The notes beneath the pieces are model-generated. The model saw nothing but the letters and a program-made list of their open reading frames with translations, did no database searches and had not been told where the DNA came from. A program made the translations under genes and the position numbers. From assembly GCA_029262115.1 (NCBI GenBank), contig JAJCZZ010000032.1, forward strand, positions 1-53,073: DNA of 53,073 nucleotides, read 5' to 3'. Source of the stretch: Gemmatimonadota bacterium (GTDB lineage: Bacteria; Gemmatimonadota; Gemmatimonadetes; Longimicrobiales; Gaopeijiaceae). Shown here piece after piece: positions 8,478-16,492 of the stretch. Within the stretch, counting starts at the first letter, position 1; the number at the start of each line of letters is the position of its first letter.

Positions 8478-8912
8478 TCAGGCCATCTCGATCTCGTAGC
8501 AGACCCGCCAGTCGGACATGTTCTCCGGGTCGTCGCCGCCCTCGTCCGCCGGCTGATGGACGCCGACCCAGGACGAGACGGGACCGGTGTACTCGCGGCG
8601 GTAATCCTCGAGCACGTCATTCTTCGACAGGTTGTCCAACTCGATCCCGAAGAGCTCGACCACCAGCGAGTCGCCAGCCGCACCCTCGTAGAGGACCTTG
8701 TCGATCTTATCCACCTTGTTCCGCCGGGGGTGGTCGGAAATGGACCAGTAGGCGGGCGGATCGGGAAACTCCAGTTCGGTCGTCTCGCCGCCGCTCGACA
8801 CCTTCGAGCGAAAGCGGAACTCGCCTTCGTCGTCCCAAGCGGCCTCTTTGTTATCCTTGATCTGAATCCACCGGAGGATCACCCGGATCCGGTTTCCACC
8901 TATCTCCGACAT
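8478..8912 (-). CDS. Hypothetical 144-aa acidic protein, possibly beta-sandwich
   Basis: I do not recognise a named family. No signal peptide or membrane segment is visible, so it should be cytoplasmic. The composition is acidic, with alternating hydrophobic strands (IRVILRWIQI, EFRFRSKV, SLVVELFGIEL) and acidic loops (WDDEGEF, DEGGDDPENMSD), a look shared with C2-like calcium-binding sandwiches. That resemblance is only an impression. The start is ATG at 8912 with GGAG six bases upstream, so the longer open frame is discarded. A strong hairpin lies 25 bp downstream. The nearest same-strand gene upstream is the outer-membrane protein at 9055. Confidence 0.62.
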   Translation of the reverse strand: MSEIGGNRIRVILRWIQIKDNKEAAWDDEGEFRFRSKVSSGGETTELEFPDPPAYWSISDHPRRNKVDKIDKVLYEGAAGDSLVVELFGIELDNLSKNDVLEDYRREYTGPVSSWVGVHQPADEGGDDPENMSDWRVCYEIEMA

Positions 8913-9054
8913 TCGTTCTCCTGTTGACGCGTTCGGGGGAGCAAGGAGCGCATGAATAGGCGCGAACCGCCGGATCGGCAAGGGTTGCGGGGGACGTGCG
9001 GTGGCCCAGAGCCGACCGCCGTACCCCGTTCCTGCCACCTCCGATCGGCCTCGC

Positions 9055-10530
9055 TCACCGGATCGGAATCCGCGCGGCGAGTTGATGCGTGACGACTCGT
9101 ACATCGCGGAGGGTCAACGGACCCTGGGGCGCGATGATGAAGTCGCCTGAGGCGCTCTCCAACACCGCGCGGTCGAAGCCCCTGTCGACTCCCGGCTGGC
9201 CCGTTCCGGTCGTGACTCGTCCGACGTATCGCAGTTCGACGCCGGAGAACCGGTAGGCGGCGCCGAACGTGGGCGTCCATTCGAGCCAGGCCTCATCCTG
9301 CCGCCGTGTGCTATCAGCCAGATGATCGGACTGGAGGAGCTCGTATTGGTAGGAACGCGCTTCGACACCCACCTGCACGTCCGCTCTCGAGAACGTGTAC
9401 TGGAACCCGGAGCGCAGCAGCACGTTGGTGAAGAAGAAGTCGTTCTCGATGGTCCGATCGCCGGGCGCGAATGATCGGCCGGTGGGAGACACGGTGCTCG
9501 AGTCGGCCTCTTGCCAGGTATCACTCCAGATCGGTTGGACGGCTACGTCGACGGCGAAGAGGGTGCCTCCACCGCGGTGGGACAAGCCCGCGCCAGCCTC
9601 CCAGGCCCAGCTCTCCCCCGGGTCCCTCGGAATGTTCTGGATCTGGTAGTTCGGGATCTTGGGATGCGTTTTCCGATTGAGGGTGCCCGCCAGACCGACG
9701 GTCCACCCCTGCGCCGAGAGGTCCCGGGTCCACGCGACCCTGCCGCCCCAGGTCCGCGACTGATCCTGGTTCAGTTCGACGCGCTCGCTGAACCGGGGGT
9801 CCGAGCTGTCCGGCCGGACCGTCCAGTCCACCCACGTGACTTCATGGTCGATGTCGACTCGGCTGTGGAGAAGGGTGAGGTCGAGGGACTGGTCCCCCTC
9901 CTCCCTGTGCAGCCCGAGGCGGACGTCGGCCATCCGACCGTCCTGGCGGATGTCGCTGCTCCCGGCGTACAACAGGTCGACCCCGTCCATGGCGTCGAGG
10001 CTCGCGATACCCGCCCCCAGCCCGACGGACCAGGGAGTGCCTTCGATCCGACGCCCCACGAAGCCGCGTGCGTACAGATTGCGGTTGGATCGGTCGCGAA
10101 GACGCTGGGGACCCGGCCAGCCGAACCACGGGTCGATGAAGATCCGCTGACGGTCTCCCGAGTTCTCGACCTGTTGGAGGGCCGCGGCTCCACCGGCGAA
10201 CCAGGAACCGCTGGTCGCCATCACGGCCAGGGGAAAAGTGCGGCCCGCCCCGCCGTCCTCGGAAATCCCATACATGGTGGGCGACACGAGGAACGCGGAC
10301 TCGCGTATGAGCGCGCCACTCGCCGGTCGCCCCCAGGGGTCGGCCAGGGTATCGGCCACGGCGAAGTCCACGTTTCCGAGCCCCAGCGTGGTGCCCGGCA
10401 GGAGCAGGAACTGGTCACCGGAGGCGACCGGGACCGTGCGAATAGCGATCGACTGTCCCGAGGAAGCGGAGGGGGCCACGGCGACGCACAGCGCGGCAAA
10501 TACGGTACGGCAAACGACGGACGGGCGCAT
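9055..10530 (-). CDS. Outer-membrane beta-barrel protein, unknown
   Basis: A 491-residue exported protein. Residues 1-25 are a Sec signal peptide ending ASSGQ. The rest consists of alternating short amphipathic strands rich in aromatic and charged residues (VGLGAGIASLDAMDGV, FQYTFSRADVQVGVEARSYQY, AAYRFSGVELRYVGRV), the pattern of a transmembrane barrel. No plug domain or TonB box is seen, so it is probably a passive porin or structural barrel. The ATG start has GGAG at about eight bases. A truncated repeat element lies just upstream, between this gene and the TonB receptor stop, and may separate it from the sigma operon. It could be part of the same regulon, but that is an inference from position. 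Confidence 0.68.
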   Translation of the reverse strand: MRPSVVCRTVFAALCVAVAPSASSGQSIAIRTVPVASGDQFLLLPGTTLGLGNVDFAVADTLADPWGRPASGALIRESAFLVSPTMYGISEDGGAGRTFPLAVMATSGSWFAGGAAALQQVENSGDRQRIFIDPWFGWPGPQRLRDRSNRNLYARGFVGRRIEGTPWSVGLGAGIASLDAMDGVDLLYAGSSDIRQDGRMADVRLGLHREEGDQSLDLTLLHSRVDIDHEVTWVDWTVRPDSSDPRFSERVELNQDQSRTWGGRVAWTRDLSAQGWTVGLAGTLNRKTHPKIPNYQIQNIPRDPGESWAWEAGAGLSHRGGGTLFAVDVAVQPIWSDTWQEADSSTVSPTGRSFAPGDRTIENDFFFTNVLLRSGFQYTFSRADVQVGVEARSYQYELLQSDHLADSTRRQDEAWLEWTPTFGAAYRFSGVELRYVGRVTTGTGQPGVDRGFDRAVLESASGDFIIAPQGPLTLRDVRVVTHQLAARIPIR

Positions 10531-10552
10531 TCGAGGTCTCCGATCAGGTTAC

Positions 10553-10642
10553 TAGTGTGGTGCTACGAAAGTGTCTCGGCCATTCGAGAGGACCACGCTT
10601 CGCGCGGTGCCCGCATCCGGCCCTGGGTCGTTGCTCCTCGAC
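10553..10642 (+). repeat. Truncated copy of a hairpin-ended (MITE-like) repeat
   Basis: It carries the left arm TGTGGTGCTACGAAAGTGTC, then TCGGCCATTCGAGAG, and after a local insertion the shared block CATCCGGCCCTGGGTCG to CTCCTCGA. The right arm and central palindrome found in the copies at 24729 and 52917 are missing. It is preceded by CTAG, as at 52914. It lies in the 193-bp gap between the TonB receptor stop and the outer-membrane protein start. Confidence 0.8.
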
Positions 10643-10723
10643 ACGCGAGACCGACGCACCCCAAAAACGAGCGGCTGACCACTCCCGTGACGACCTGTCA
10701 GGAAGCCAGGCCGGACGTCCCGA

Positions 10724-13045
10724 TCAGAAGCGCCAGGACAGGCCGAGAACCGGGACGATCGACCGCTCCGCGAGGGGCGTGAGCCCGTCCTGCCGCCAGG
10801 GCTCGAACGCGTAGAAGAGCGCGTCGCGCCGGTCCAGAGCGTTCAGAAGTCGGAGGTACGGCCGCAACGTCCAACTGCGCCCACCCCACTCGGGCGTGAG
10901 CGTGGCGTGGAATTCGAGGTCGAGTCGGAAGAAGGAGTCCTCCGGTCCACCGGACAGCGGTGATGCCGTCTCCAGGACCTCGGCCGGGCGGTCCGGCTGG
11001 AACGCGACGGGGTCGTCCAGCGACTCCGAGTCCACCCGGAACGGGAGGCTCGTGTACGGGATCCCGGCACCGTACGCCACCCGGGCTTCGCCGCCGAACG
11101 CTCCGCGTATCGGTCCGTCGATACCCGCGCTCAGAAGGTGGCGTCCCGCGAACTCGGTGTTCGTCCCGTTCAACTCGATGGCCGACCAGTACCAGGACAG
11201 GCCGTAGCCGAGCCATCCCGTGACGGTGCCGGCACGCCGCTGGATCCGAAGATCCACGCCCGAGCTTCGAATCGGCTGGTCCTGATCCGGACGCACACCG
11301 GTGAATTCCTTCCAGAAGCCCTCGAGGCCGAGTCGAGTCTCCGCACCCAACTCCTGATCGAGCGACACCACCACATGGTCGGCCGTGGCGACGGGGTGGA
11401 GCGCCGCGCCGGAAGCGCTCGACAGCACCTGAAGCCCGCCCTCCGCGGCACCGGCGAGCGACTCTTCCACGCGGTCGTCCGAAATACGGGCATGTTGGTG
11501 GTAGCGACCGGCGGCGACCGTCAGGAGCGCGGTCGGCGCGAAGCTCCACGCCACCGACGCGCGCGGCGCGAGGCGCACCCCGCCGGATTGTCCGCTGAAC
11601 CGGTCCGCGCGCAGGCCGGCCCGCACCGAGAACTCCCGGGCGACGGTGCGCGTCACGTCGACATAGCCGCCCACGGTATGAGCCGTCCCGCTCGTGCTCA
11701 GGGTCGGGCGCGTCACTCCAAGCACTTCGGCGCCATACGCCGAGATGATCCGCTCGTACCCCAGCCCGGCCCGCCAGACGCCCATCTGTCCGGGCCGAGA
11801 CACTTCGAGTCCCGTGCGGACACGCTCGTTGGCCGCGGAGGCCATCAGGGGGTCGGGGAGCGGCTTCCCGGCTTCGCCCGCAGGCTGAAGTGGCAGCGAG
11901 GCCTCGTAGTCCCCGGCCGCAGCGATCGCGTCCAGAAACAGCCCTCCGATCCGGCCTTCATACCGAAACGACACCGCGCGGTTGGACCACGCGGCCTCGT
12001 CCGGGAGTCGGGCTGACGGCCGTCCGAGAGCGCCGGGAAGGTCGAGCACGACGGACTCCCGATTCCAGAATCCGGTTCCTTTCAAGATATGGTCGCTGGC
12101 GACCTCGGCATGAACGGACAGCAGGGCGTCCTGATATCCGTACGGCGACGAGCCCAGGGGCGCCGCACCGAGGTCGTGGAGCCGCCGTGCCGAGGCAAGA
12201 AAGCCCGCTCGGTCTCCGACGGGGCCGTTCACGGCCGCGGTCGCCGAGATCAGGTCGATCGAGCCCGAGGCGTGGACGGCGGCCGCGTTCGGCCGCCGTG
12301 TGCGTAGATCGAGGATGGAGGTGAGGCCTCCGTCGAAACGCGCAGGAGCTCCGCCAACGTGGAGATCCGCGCCCCCGAGAACCGCCGGCTCGAATGCTCT
12401 CAACAGACCGGCGACGTGGAAGGGCGTGTAGACGGGAGCCCCATCGAGGAGGACCAACTTCAGGTCGGTCGTCGAGCCGCGCATGAACAGCACGTCCGTG
12501 GGGTCCGCCGGGTCGTTCCCCGACAGCGACCGGAGCGCTTCAGTGAGCCCACTCTGGGCGATGCCCGTCGCCCCCTCGACCGCCACCGCTTCGACCTCCG
12601 GTAGGGACACGCCGGCGCCGCGGGGGTCGCGCGGGGTGGGCTCCGCGATCGGGTCGACCGCCGCCGTCACCTCGAGCGCCGGCATGGCGAGCGGCCGGGC
12701 GCGCAGCTCGATATCGACCTGGACTCCGAGGCCTCCCGGAACGATCACCTCGAGCCGACGGGGATCGTGACCGGCGTGCGTCACACGGAGGCGGACACGG
12801 CCTGCGGGCAAGGATTCGACGCGGTAGCGACCCGATGAGTCCGCGGCCACGGTGAGCCGCACGCCGGGCGCCCAGACCTCGATCAACGCTTCGGGGAGCC
12901 GCCGCGAGCCCCCCTGAAAAATCCCCCAGACGGTCCCGGTCACCTCCCCGACGCGCGGTCCGTCCAACCGCTGGGAGGTCGCACGCCCGGGAAAAAGAGG
13001 CATCGCCAGGAGAAGAGTGGCGGCCAGGACCCTTCTATCGCACAC
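10724..13045 (-). CDS. TonB-dependent receptor with carboxypeptidase-like regulatory domain
   Basis: A 773-residue outer-membrane receptor for energy-dependent uptake. After a signal peptide (LAATLLLAMPLFPG) comes a carboxypeptidase regulatory-like domain of about 80 residues (GEVTGTVWGIFQGG to VDIELRARPL). Then a plug with LTEALRSLSGNDPADP and VLFMRGSTTDLKLVLLDGAPV leads into the barrel, which ends in the aromatic residue expected for BAM-dependent assembly (LGLSWRF). GTG at 13045 has GGAG upstream and overlaps the anti-sigma gene by 11 bp, so translation is coupled. Placement behind an ECF sigma and anti-sigma suggests the receptor is the output, and possibly the signal sensor, of that system. 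The ligand is unknown. Confidence 0.88.
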   Translation of the reverse strand: MCDRRVLAATLLLAMPLFPGRATSQRLDGPRVGEVTGTVWGIFQGGSRRLPEALIEVWAPGVRLTVAADSSGRYRVESLPAGRVRLRVTHAGHDPRRLEVIVPGGLGVQVDIELRARPLAMPALEVTAAVDPIAEPTPRDPRGAGVSLPEVEAVAVEGATGIAQSGLTEALRSLSGNDPADPTDVLFMRGSTTDLKLVLLDGAPVYTPFHVAGLLRAFEPAVLGGADLHVGGAPARFDGGLTSILDLRTRRPNAAAVHASGSIDLISATAAVNGPVGDRAGFLASARRLHDLGAAPLGSSPYGYQDALLSVHAEVASDHILKGTGFWNRESVVLDLPGALGRPSARLPDEAAWSNRAVSFRYEGRIGGLFLDAIAAAGDYEASLPLQPAGEAGKPLPDPLMASAANERVRTGLEVSRPGQMGVWRAGLGYERIISAYGAEVLGVTRPTLSTSGTAHTVGGYVDVTRTVAREFSVRAGLRADRFSGQSGGVRLAPRASVAWSFAPTALLTVAAGRYHQHARISDDRVEESLAGAAEGGLQVLSSASGAALHPVATADHVVVSLDQELGAETRLGLEGFWKEFTGVRPDQDQPIRSSGVDLRIQRRAGTVTGWLGYGLSWYWSAIELNGTNTEFAGRHLLSAGIDGPIRGAFGGEARVAYGAGIPYTSLPFRVDSESLDDPVAFQPDRPAEVLETASPLSGGPEDSFFRLDLEFHATLTPEWGGRSWTLRPYLRLLNALDRRDALFYAFEPWRQDGLTPLAERSIVPVLGLSWRF

Positions 13046-13835
13046 GGAATGTCACTCCGGCGTCGCTCTCGCTCACGACCGGACCGGTCACCTCAGGCGC
13101 GCCCGGTCCACTCCGCAGGTACACCGTGCCGCCGACGATCAGCGTCGCCCGCGCGCCGCCTCGTGGCACCTCGACCGTTACGGGCCCCGCAGACACGACG
13201 GCCTCGACCTCGCCGTCGGCGGAGGTGAATCGACTGCCCGCCGGGGCGAGCACGGCCACCTCGTCACCGTCCGTCCACCGCACGCGCACTTCTTCACCGG
13301 CACGGAGGCCTCGAACGGACACGCGAAGCGGCGCCGAAGCGTCCAGGCGGATGCCCGACCACTCGGCGACGGCCGACTCCGGTCCCGGGATCGAGGGGCC
13401 CGTCGACTCCCGGGGCGCCTCGATGGCCTCGGTGACCGACGTTGCGTCGCCCCGCCCCTGGAGCCATTGGCGAACGGGAGACCCGGGGAGCGCGGACGCG
13501 GTCGCCGCCAGCAGAACGACGACGGCCGCGGCGCGCCGCCCGCCCCCCCAGCTTCGCCTCGCCAGCGGAATCGGCCGTGCCCCGGCCGCCTCCGCCGTGG
13601 CGACAGATACGGCCTCACGAACCCGTGCTCGCGCCGCCTCGATGTCCCAGGACACGTCGAGCGACGCAAGCGCGCCGGACACGAGGCTCGATCTCAGGCG
13701 CAACCCTTCGAGCTCGTCGCGGCAGGCCGCGCACGCCTCGAGGTGCCGCACGGCGCTCGGATCGAGGGCGGACACGTCGTCGCGCACGGCCAGAAGTGCG
13801 ACCTCGTCCAGGTGATCTGTTTCGGAACGGGTCAT
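13035..13835 (-). CDS. Anti-sigma factor with zinc-finger-like N-terminus and FecR-like tail
   Basis: A 266-residue single-pass membrane protein. The cytoplasmic N-terminus has HLEACAACRDELEGL, the HxxxCxxC core of the ZAS anti-sigma domain that holds its sigma factor. A hydrophobic helix at about residues 105-125 (AAAVVVLLAATASA) crosses the membrane. The periplasmic C-terminus is beta-rich with FecR-like phrases (VRWTDGDEVAVLAPAGSRF, GGTVYLRSG). It overlaps the sigma gene by ATGA (4 bp) and the receptor by 11 bp. The likely role is to release the sigma factor when the periplasmic part senses a signal, perhaps relayed from the receptor. That relay is inferred from FecIR-type systems. Confidence 0.82.
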   Translation of the reverse strand: MTRSETDHLDEVALLAVRDDVSALDPSAVRHLEACAACRDELEGLRLRSSLVSGALASLDVSWDIEAARARVREAVSVATAEAAGARPIPLARRSWGGGRRAAAVVVLLAATASALPGSPVRQWLQGRGDATSVTEAIEAPRESTGPSIPGPESAVAEWSGIRLDASAPLRVSVRGLRAGEEVRVRWTDGDEVAVLAPAGSRFTSADGEVEAVVSAGPVTVEVPRGGARATLIVGGTVYLRSGPGAPEVTGPVVSESDAGVTFRVR

Positions 13836-14323
13836 GCAGGCAACTCCTCCCCGTCGAGCGCTTCGACGAAACGCTTCTCGGCACGGGCGAGTAGCGTTCC
13901 CACGGACGTGGCGGCCACGTCGACCGCTACGGCGATCTCCTTGTAGCTGAAGCCCTCGTAGCGGAGGAGGAGCATTTCACGGTCTCGCTCAGGAAGAAGG
14001 TTCAGTGCCTTCCGGGCCAGAGCTCGGCGCTCCTCCCGGTCGAAGGCCTCACCCGGCCCGTCCGGGCGTGTGGGTGTCACCGGGTTGGCCGCGAGCAGCC
14101 GTCTTCGATTTTCGTCCACGCGGTATCGGTCTCGAATCAAGTGAGTGGCGGTCTTGAAGAGCCAGCCGCGCAACGCGGATTCGGGCCCCTCCACTCCGTG
14201 CTGGTAGAGCCGGACCAGGGCTTCCTGGGCCGTGTCCTCAGCCGAGTCCCGGTCCCCCGTCAATCGATGGCAGTAGCGCACCAACTGGGGGTATAGCGCG
14301 TCAAAGGTGTTGTCGAAGTCCAA
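13832..14323 (-). CDS. ECF-type RNA polymerase sigma factor
   Basis: A 163-residue sigma factor with regions 2 and 4 only. Region 2 runs LVRYCHRLTGDRDSAEDTAQEALVRLYQ to WLFKTATHLIRDRYR; region 4 runs LNLLPERDREMLLLRYEGFSYKEIAVAVDVAATSVGTLLARAEK with the helix-turn-helix. The start is probably TTG at 14323 with GGGTG upstream; no better start is in frame. It is the first gene of a coupled operon with the anti-sigma factor and TonB receptor. A 411-bp region lies upstream with the divergent M14 gene on the other side, where an autoregulated promoter is expected but not identified. Confidence 0.88.
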   Translation of the reverse strand: MDFDNTFDALYPQLVRYCHRLTGDRDSAEDTAQEALVRLYQHGVEGPESALRGWLFKTATHLIRDRYRVDENRRRLLAANPVTPTRPDGPGEAFDREERRALARKALNLLPERDREMLLLRYEGFSYKEIAVAVDVAATSVGTLLARAEKRFVEALDGEELPA

Positions 14324-14734
14324 CGTTCACCCGTGGTCAATTGAGCCCTTCGCAACGCCTCATACACGCGCCGTGCACCGGGGGTCGTGCGGAAGGGACG
14401 AGCCGGGGACATCCTATGTGACAGGGTGCACCGGCGCCGGTGTGGTCGACCGCGCGGCGCCGCCGGTCGGATCTGGTGTGACCGCCCGCCGCAGCGCTCC
14501 GGCGAAGCGCGCGCGCACCACCGTGATTCCTACCGCCGCCGCCGTGCCCAGCCCGTCGGAGGACGACGATCCGAAAGAGCGGGGTCGCCAGCGTGAGAAT
14601 CCGGCCGGAGGCGACGGACGCTTCTTCTCTCAACACTCTCCATCAGAGGGTGGGGCAGCAAGGGTGATGGTTTCGGGCGTGACCGTAGAAGACCACATTC
14701 TGGTCTCCTACCACCCGACCGGAGTCGCCGTACC
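14324..14734. other. Divergent intergenic region, 411 bp, no gene recognised
   Basis: It lies between the minus-strand sigma factor and the plus-strand M14 carboxypeptidase. Open frames here have skewed composition and no family resemblance. It holds a perfect 14-bp palindrome CACCGGCGCCGGTG at 14429-14442 and an interrupted inverted repeat at 14686-14710. No convincing sigma-70 promoter was found in either direction. Confidence 0.6.
14686..14710. promoter_or_regulatory. Inverted repeat upstream of the M14 carboxypeptidase
   Basis: TAGAAGACCA and TGGTCTCCTA are complementary at nine of ten positions around CATTC, ending 24 bp before the start codon. It could be an operator or an mRNA hairpin in the leader. 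There is no direct evidence for either. Confidence 0.4.
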
Positions 14735-16492
14735 ATGGCCCGATGGCCCACCGTCGCCGTTTGTTTCGCCGCGTCCGTCGCAACCCCGACCGCCGCCGCC
14801 AGTCAGGCGGTCAGCCTCGTATCTCCTGACGGAGCGGTGGATTGGAACCGGTTCTACACGGCCGCGGAGACGAACCAGATGCTCCGGGAGTTCCATACGC
14901 TGTATCCGGAGTTGACGGAGCTCTACAGCGTCGGGAGCAGCTACTACGGCCAGCCGCTGATGATGATCGAGATCACGAACGAAGCGACGGGACCGGCGGC
15001 CGAGAAGCCGGCGTTGTATGTCGATGGCGGTATCCACGCGGGCGAACTGACCGGGTCTGCGGTGGCGACGCACTTCATCGGCCACCTCCTGAACGGATAC
15101 GGGAACGACCCCCGGGTGACCCGGTTGCTCGACGAGCGGGCCGTGTACGTGCGCCCGAAGTTCAACCCGGATGGATCGGACCTCGCGCTGCTGGACGATC
15201 AGTTCCTCCGGAGCACGCCTCATCCCGTCGATGAGGACGAGGACGGGGCAGCGGACGAGGATCCACCGACGGATCTGGACGGTGACGGGTGGATCACCCA
15301 GATGCGGTGGCCCGACGCCGACGGTGAGTGGGTGGTCGACGCCGTCGACCTCCGGATCATGCATCGAGATCCGGACCGCGCGATGCCCGGACGCCGGTAT
15401 TCCATGGAGCGCGAGGGCGTCGACGAGGACGGCGACGGTCGCCGGAACGAGGACGGTGTGGGCGGCATCGACATGAACCGCAACTTCCCGCGCAACTGGG
15501 AGCGGGTGCACCTGCAGCCGGGAGCAGGGGAGTTTCCGCTGTCCGAGCCGGAGACACGGGCCGCGGTGGAGTTCATCAACACACATCGTAACATCACCGG
15601 GATCCTGCACGGCCATACCTCGGGCGGGTTCGTGTATCGGCTTCCCTCCGCGTCGGCGCCGTCCCGTTTTCCGCCGATCGACCTCCAGCTGATCGAGCAT
15701 CTGGGCCGCGAGTACACGCGGACGACCGGACGACCGGTGCGGCCGAGCGCCACGCACCCGACCGAGCATCGTTACGGGACGCTCATCTCCTGGGGATACT
15801 GGGACCACGGGGTGATCGGCTGGGTGCCTGAGTTCGTGCCCGGTCCGGAAGCGTGGGTCACCGACTACGACGCGGACGGTGAAATCAGTGAAGCGGAGAG
15901 CCACCGCTTCAACGACGAGCGGCTCGGGGGACGGTACTTCTCGGACTGGCGAAATTGGGATCATCCGGAACTCGGGCGGATCGAGATCGGAGGGTGGCAC
16001 ACCAAGTTCTGGGGTCAGAATCCGCCCGCGGAATTCCTCGAGGCAGAGACTGCGCCGCAACTGCCCTGGTATATGTACATCGCGGAGCAGGGCCCCCTCC
16101 TGAACGTCAGCGAGCCCACCGTGACCGCGCTGGGCGACGGCACCTTTCGCATCGAGGCCGTCCTGTCCAACAGCGGGTTCCAGCCCACCAGCCTGACCGA
16201 TCGAGGAGCCGTCGGGAATGAAAACGCCGACGGAACCGTGTCCAATCCGGTGGTGCGCCCTCCGTGGGCTCGGCTCGAGCACGGCGGTACCTTGCAGCTG
16301 TTGGACGGCACCGACCGGCGCACGACCCCGCATCTGGCCGGATCCAACCCTTACCTTCAGGCCGCGAAGGACCGATCGGCGACCGTTTCCTGGACCGTCC
16401 GACCGGAAGCGGGGGTGGATGTCCGCTTCCTTGTGGTTGGGGGCGCGGACAAGGGCGGCGTGAAACGTACGAACATTCGGGGGTTGCGATGA
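14735..16492 (+). CDS. Secreted M14 zinc carboxypeptidase with calcium-type loops
   Basis: A 585-residue exported peptidase. The signal peptide ends near TAAASQA. Zinc ligands are in GGIHAGELTG (HxxE) and in LHGHTSGG (the third histidine); MNRNFPRNW matches the family substrate-binding Asn-Arg pair. Four acidic loops of the DxDxDG type interrupt the catalytic domain: DEDEDGAADED, DLDGDGWIT, DEDGDGRRNED and DYDADGEIS. They suggest calcium binding for stability outside the cell. A C-terminal beta domain of ~120 residues follows. GGAG lies ten bases before the ATG. Its stop overlaps the start of the M24 gene (ATGA), so the two exported peptidases are co-expressed, consistent with stepwise peptide degradation in the periplasm or outside. 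Confidence 0.88.
   Translation: MARWPTVAVCFAASVATPTAAASQAVSLVSPDGAVDWNRFYTAAETNQMLREFHTLYPELTELYSVGSSYYGQPLMMIEITNEATGPAAEKPALYVDGGIHAGELTGSAVATHFIGHLLNGYGNDPRVTRLLDERAVYVRPKFNPDGSDLALLDDQFLRSTPHPVDEDEDGAADEDPPTDLDGDGWITQMRWPDADGEWVVDAVDLRIMHRDPDRAMPGRRYSMEREGVDEDGDGRRNEDGVGGIDMNRNFPRNWERVHLQPGAGEFPLSEPETRAAVEFINTHRNITGILHGHTSGGFVYRLPSASAPSRFPPIDLQLIEHLGREYTRTTGRPVRPSATHPTEHRYGTLISWGYWDHGVIGWVPEFVPGPEAWVTDYDADGEISEAESHRFNDERLGGRYFSDWRNWDHPELGRIEIGGWHTKFWGQNPPAEFLEAETAPQLPWYMYIAEQGPLLNVSEPTVTALGDGTFRIEAVLSNSGFQPTSLTDRGAVGNENADGTVSNPVVRPPWARLEHGGTLQLLDGTDRRTTPHLAGSNPYLQAAKDRSATVSWTVRPEAGVDVRFLVVGGADKGGVKRTNIRGLR

Noticed and set aside
14429-14442. Perfect palindrome CACCGGCGCCGGTG as a terminator or operator
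   Set aside because: A GC-only palindrome of this length is expected by chance in DNA of this composition; no T run follows and it is not near a gene end.
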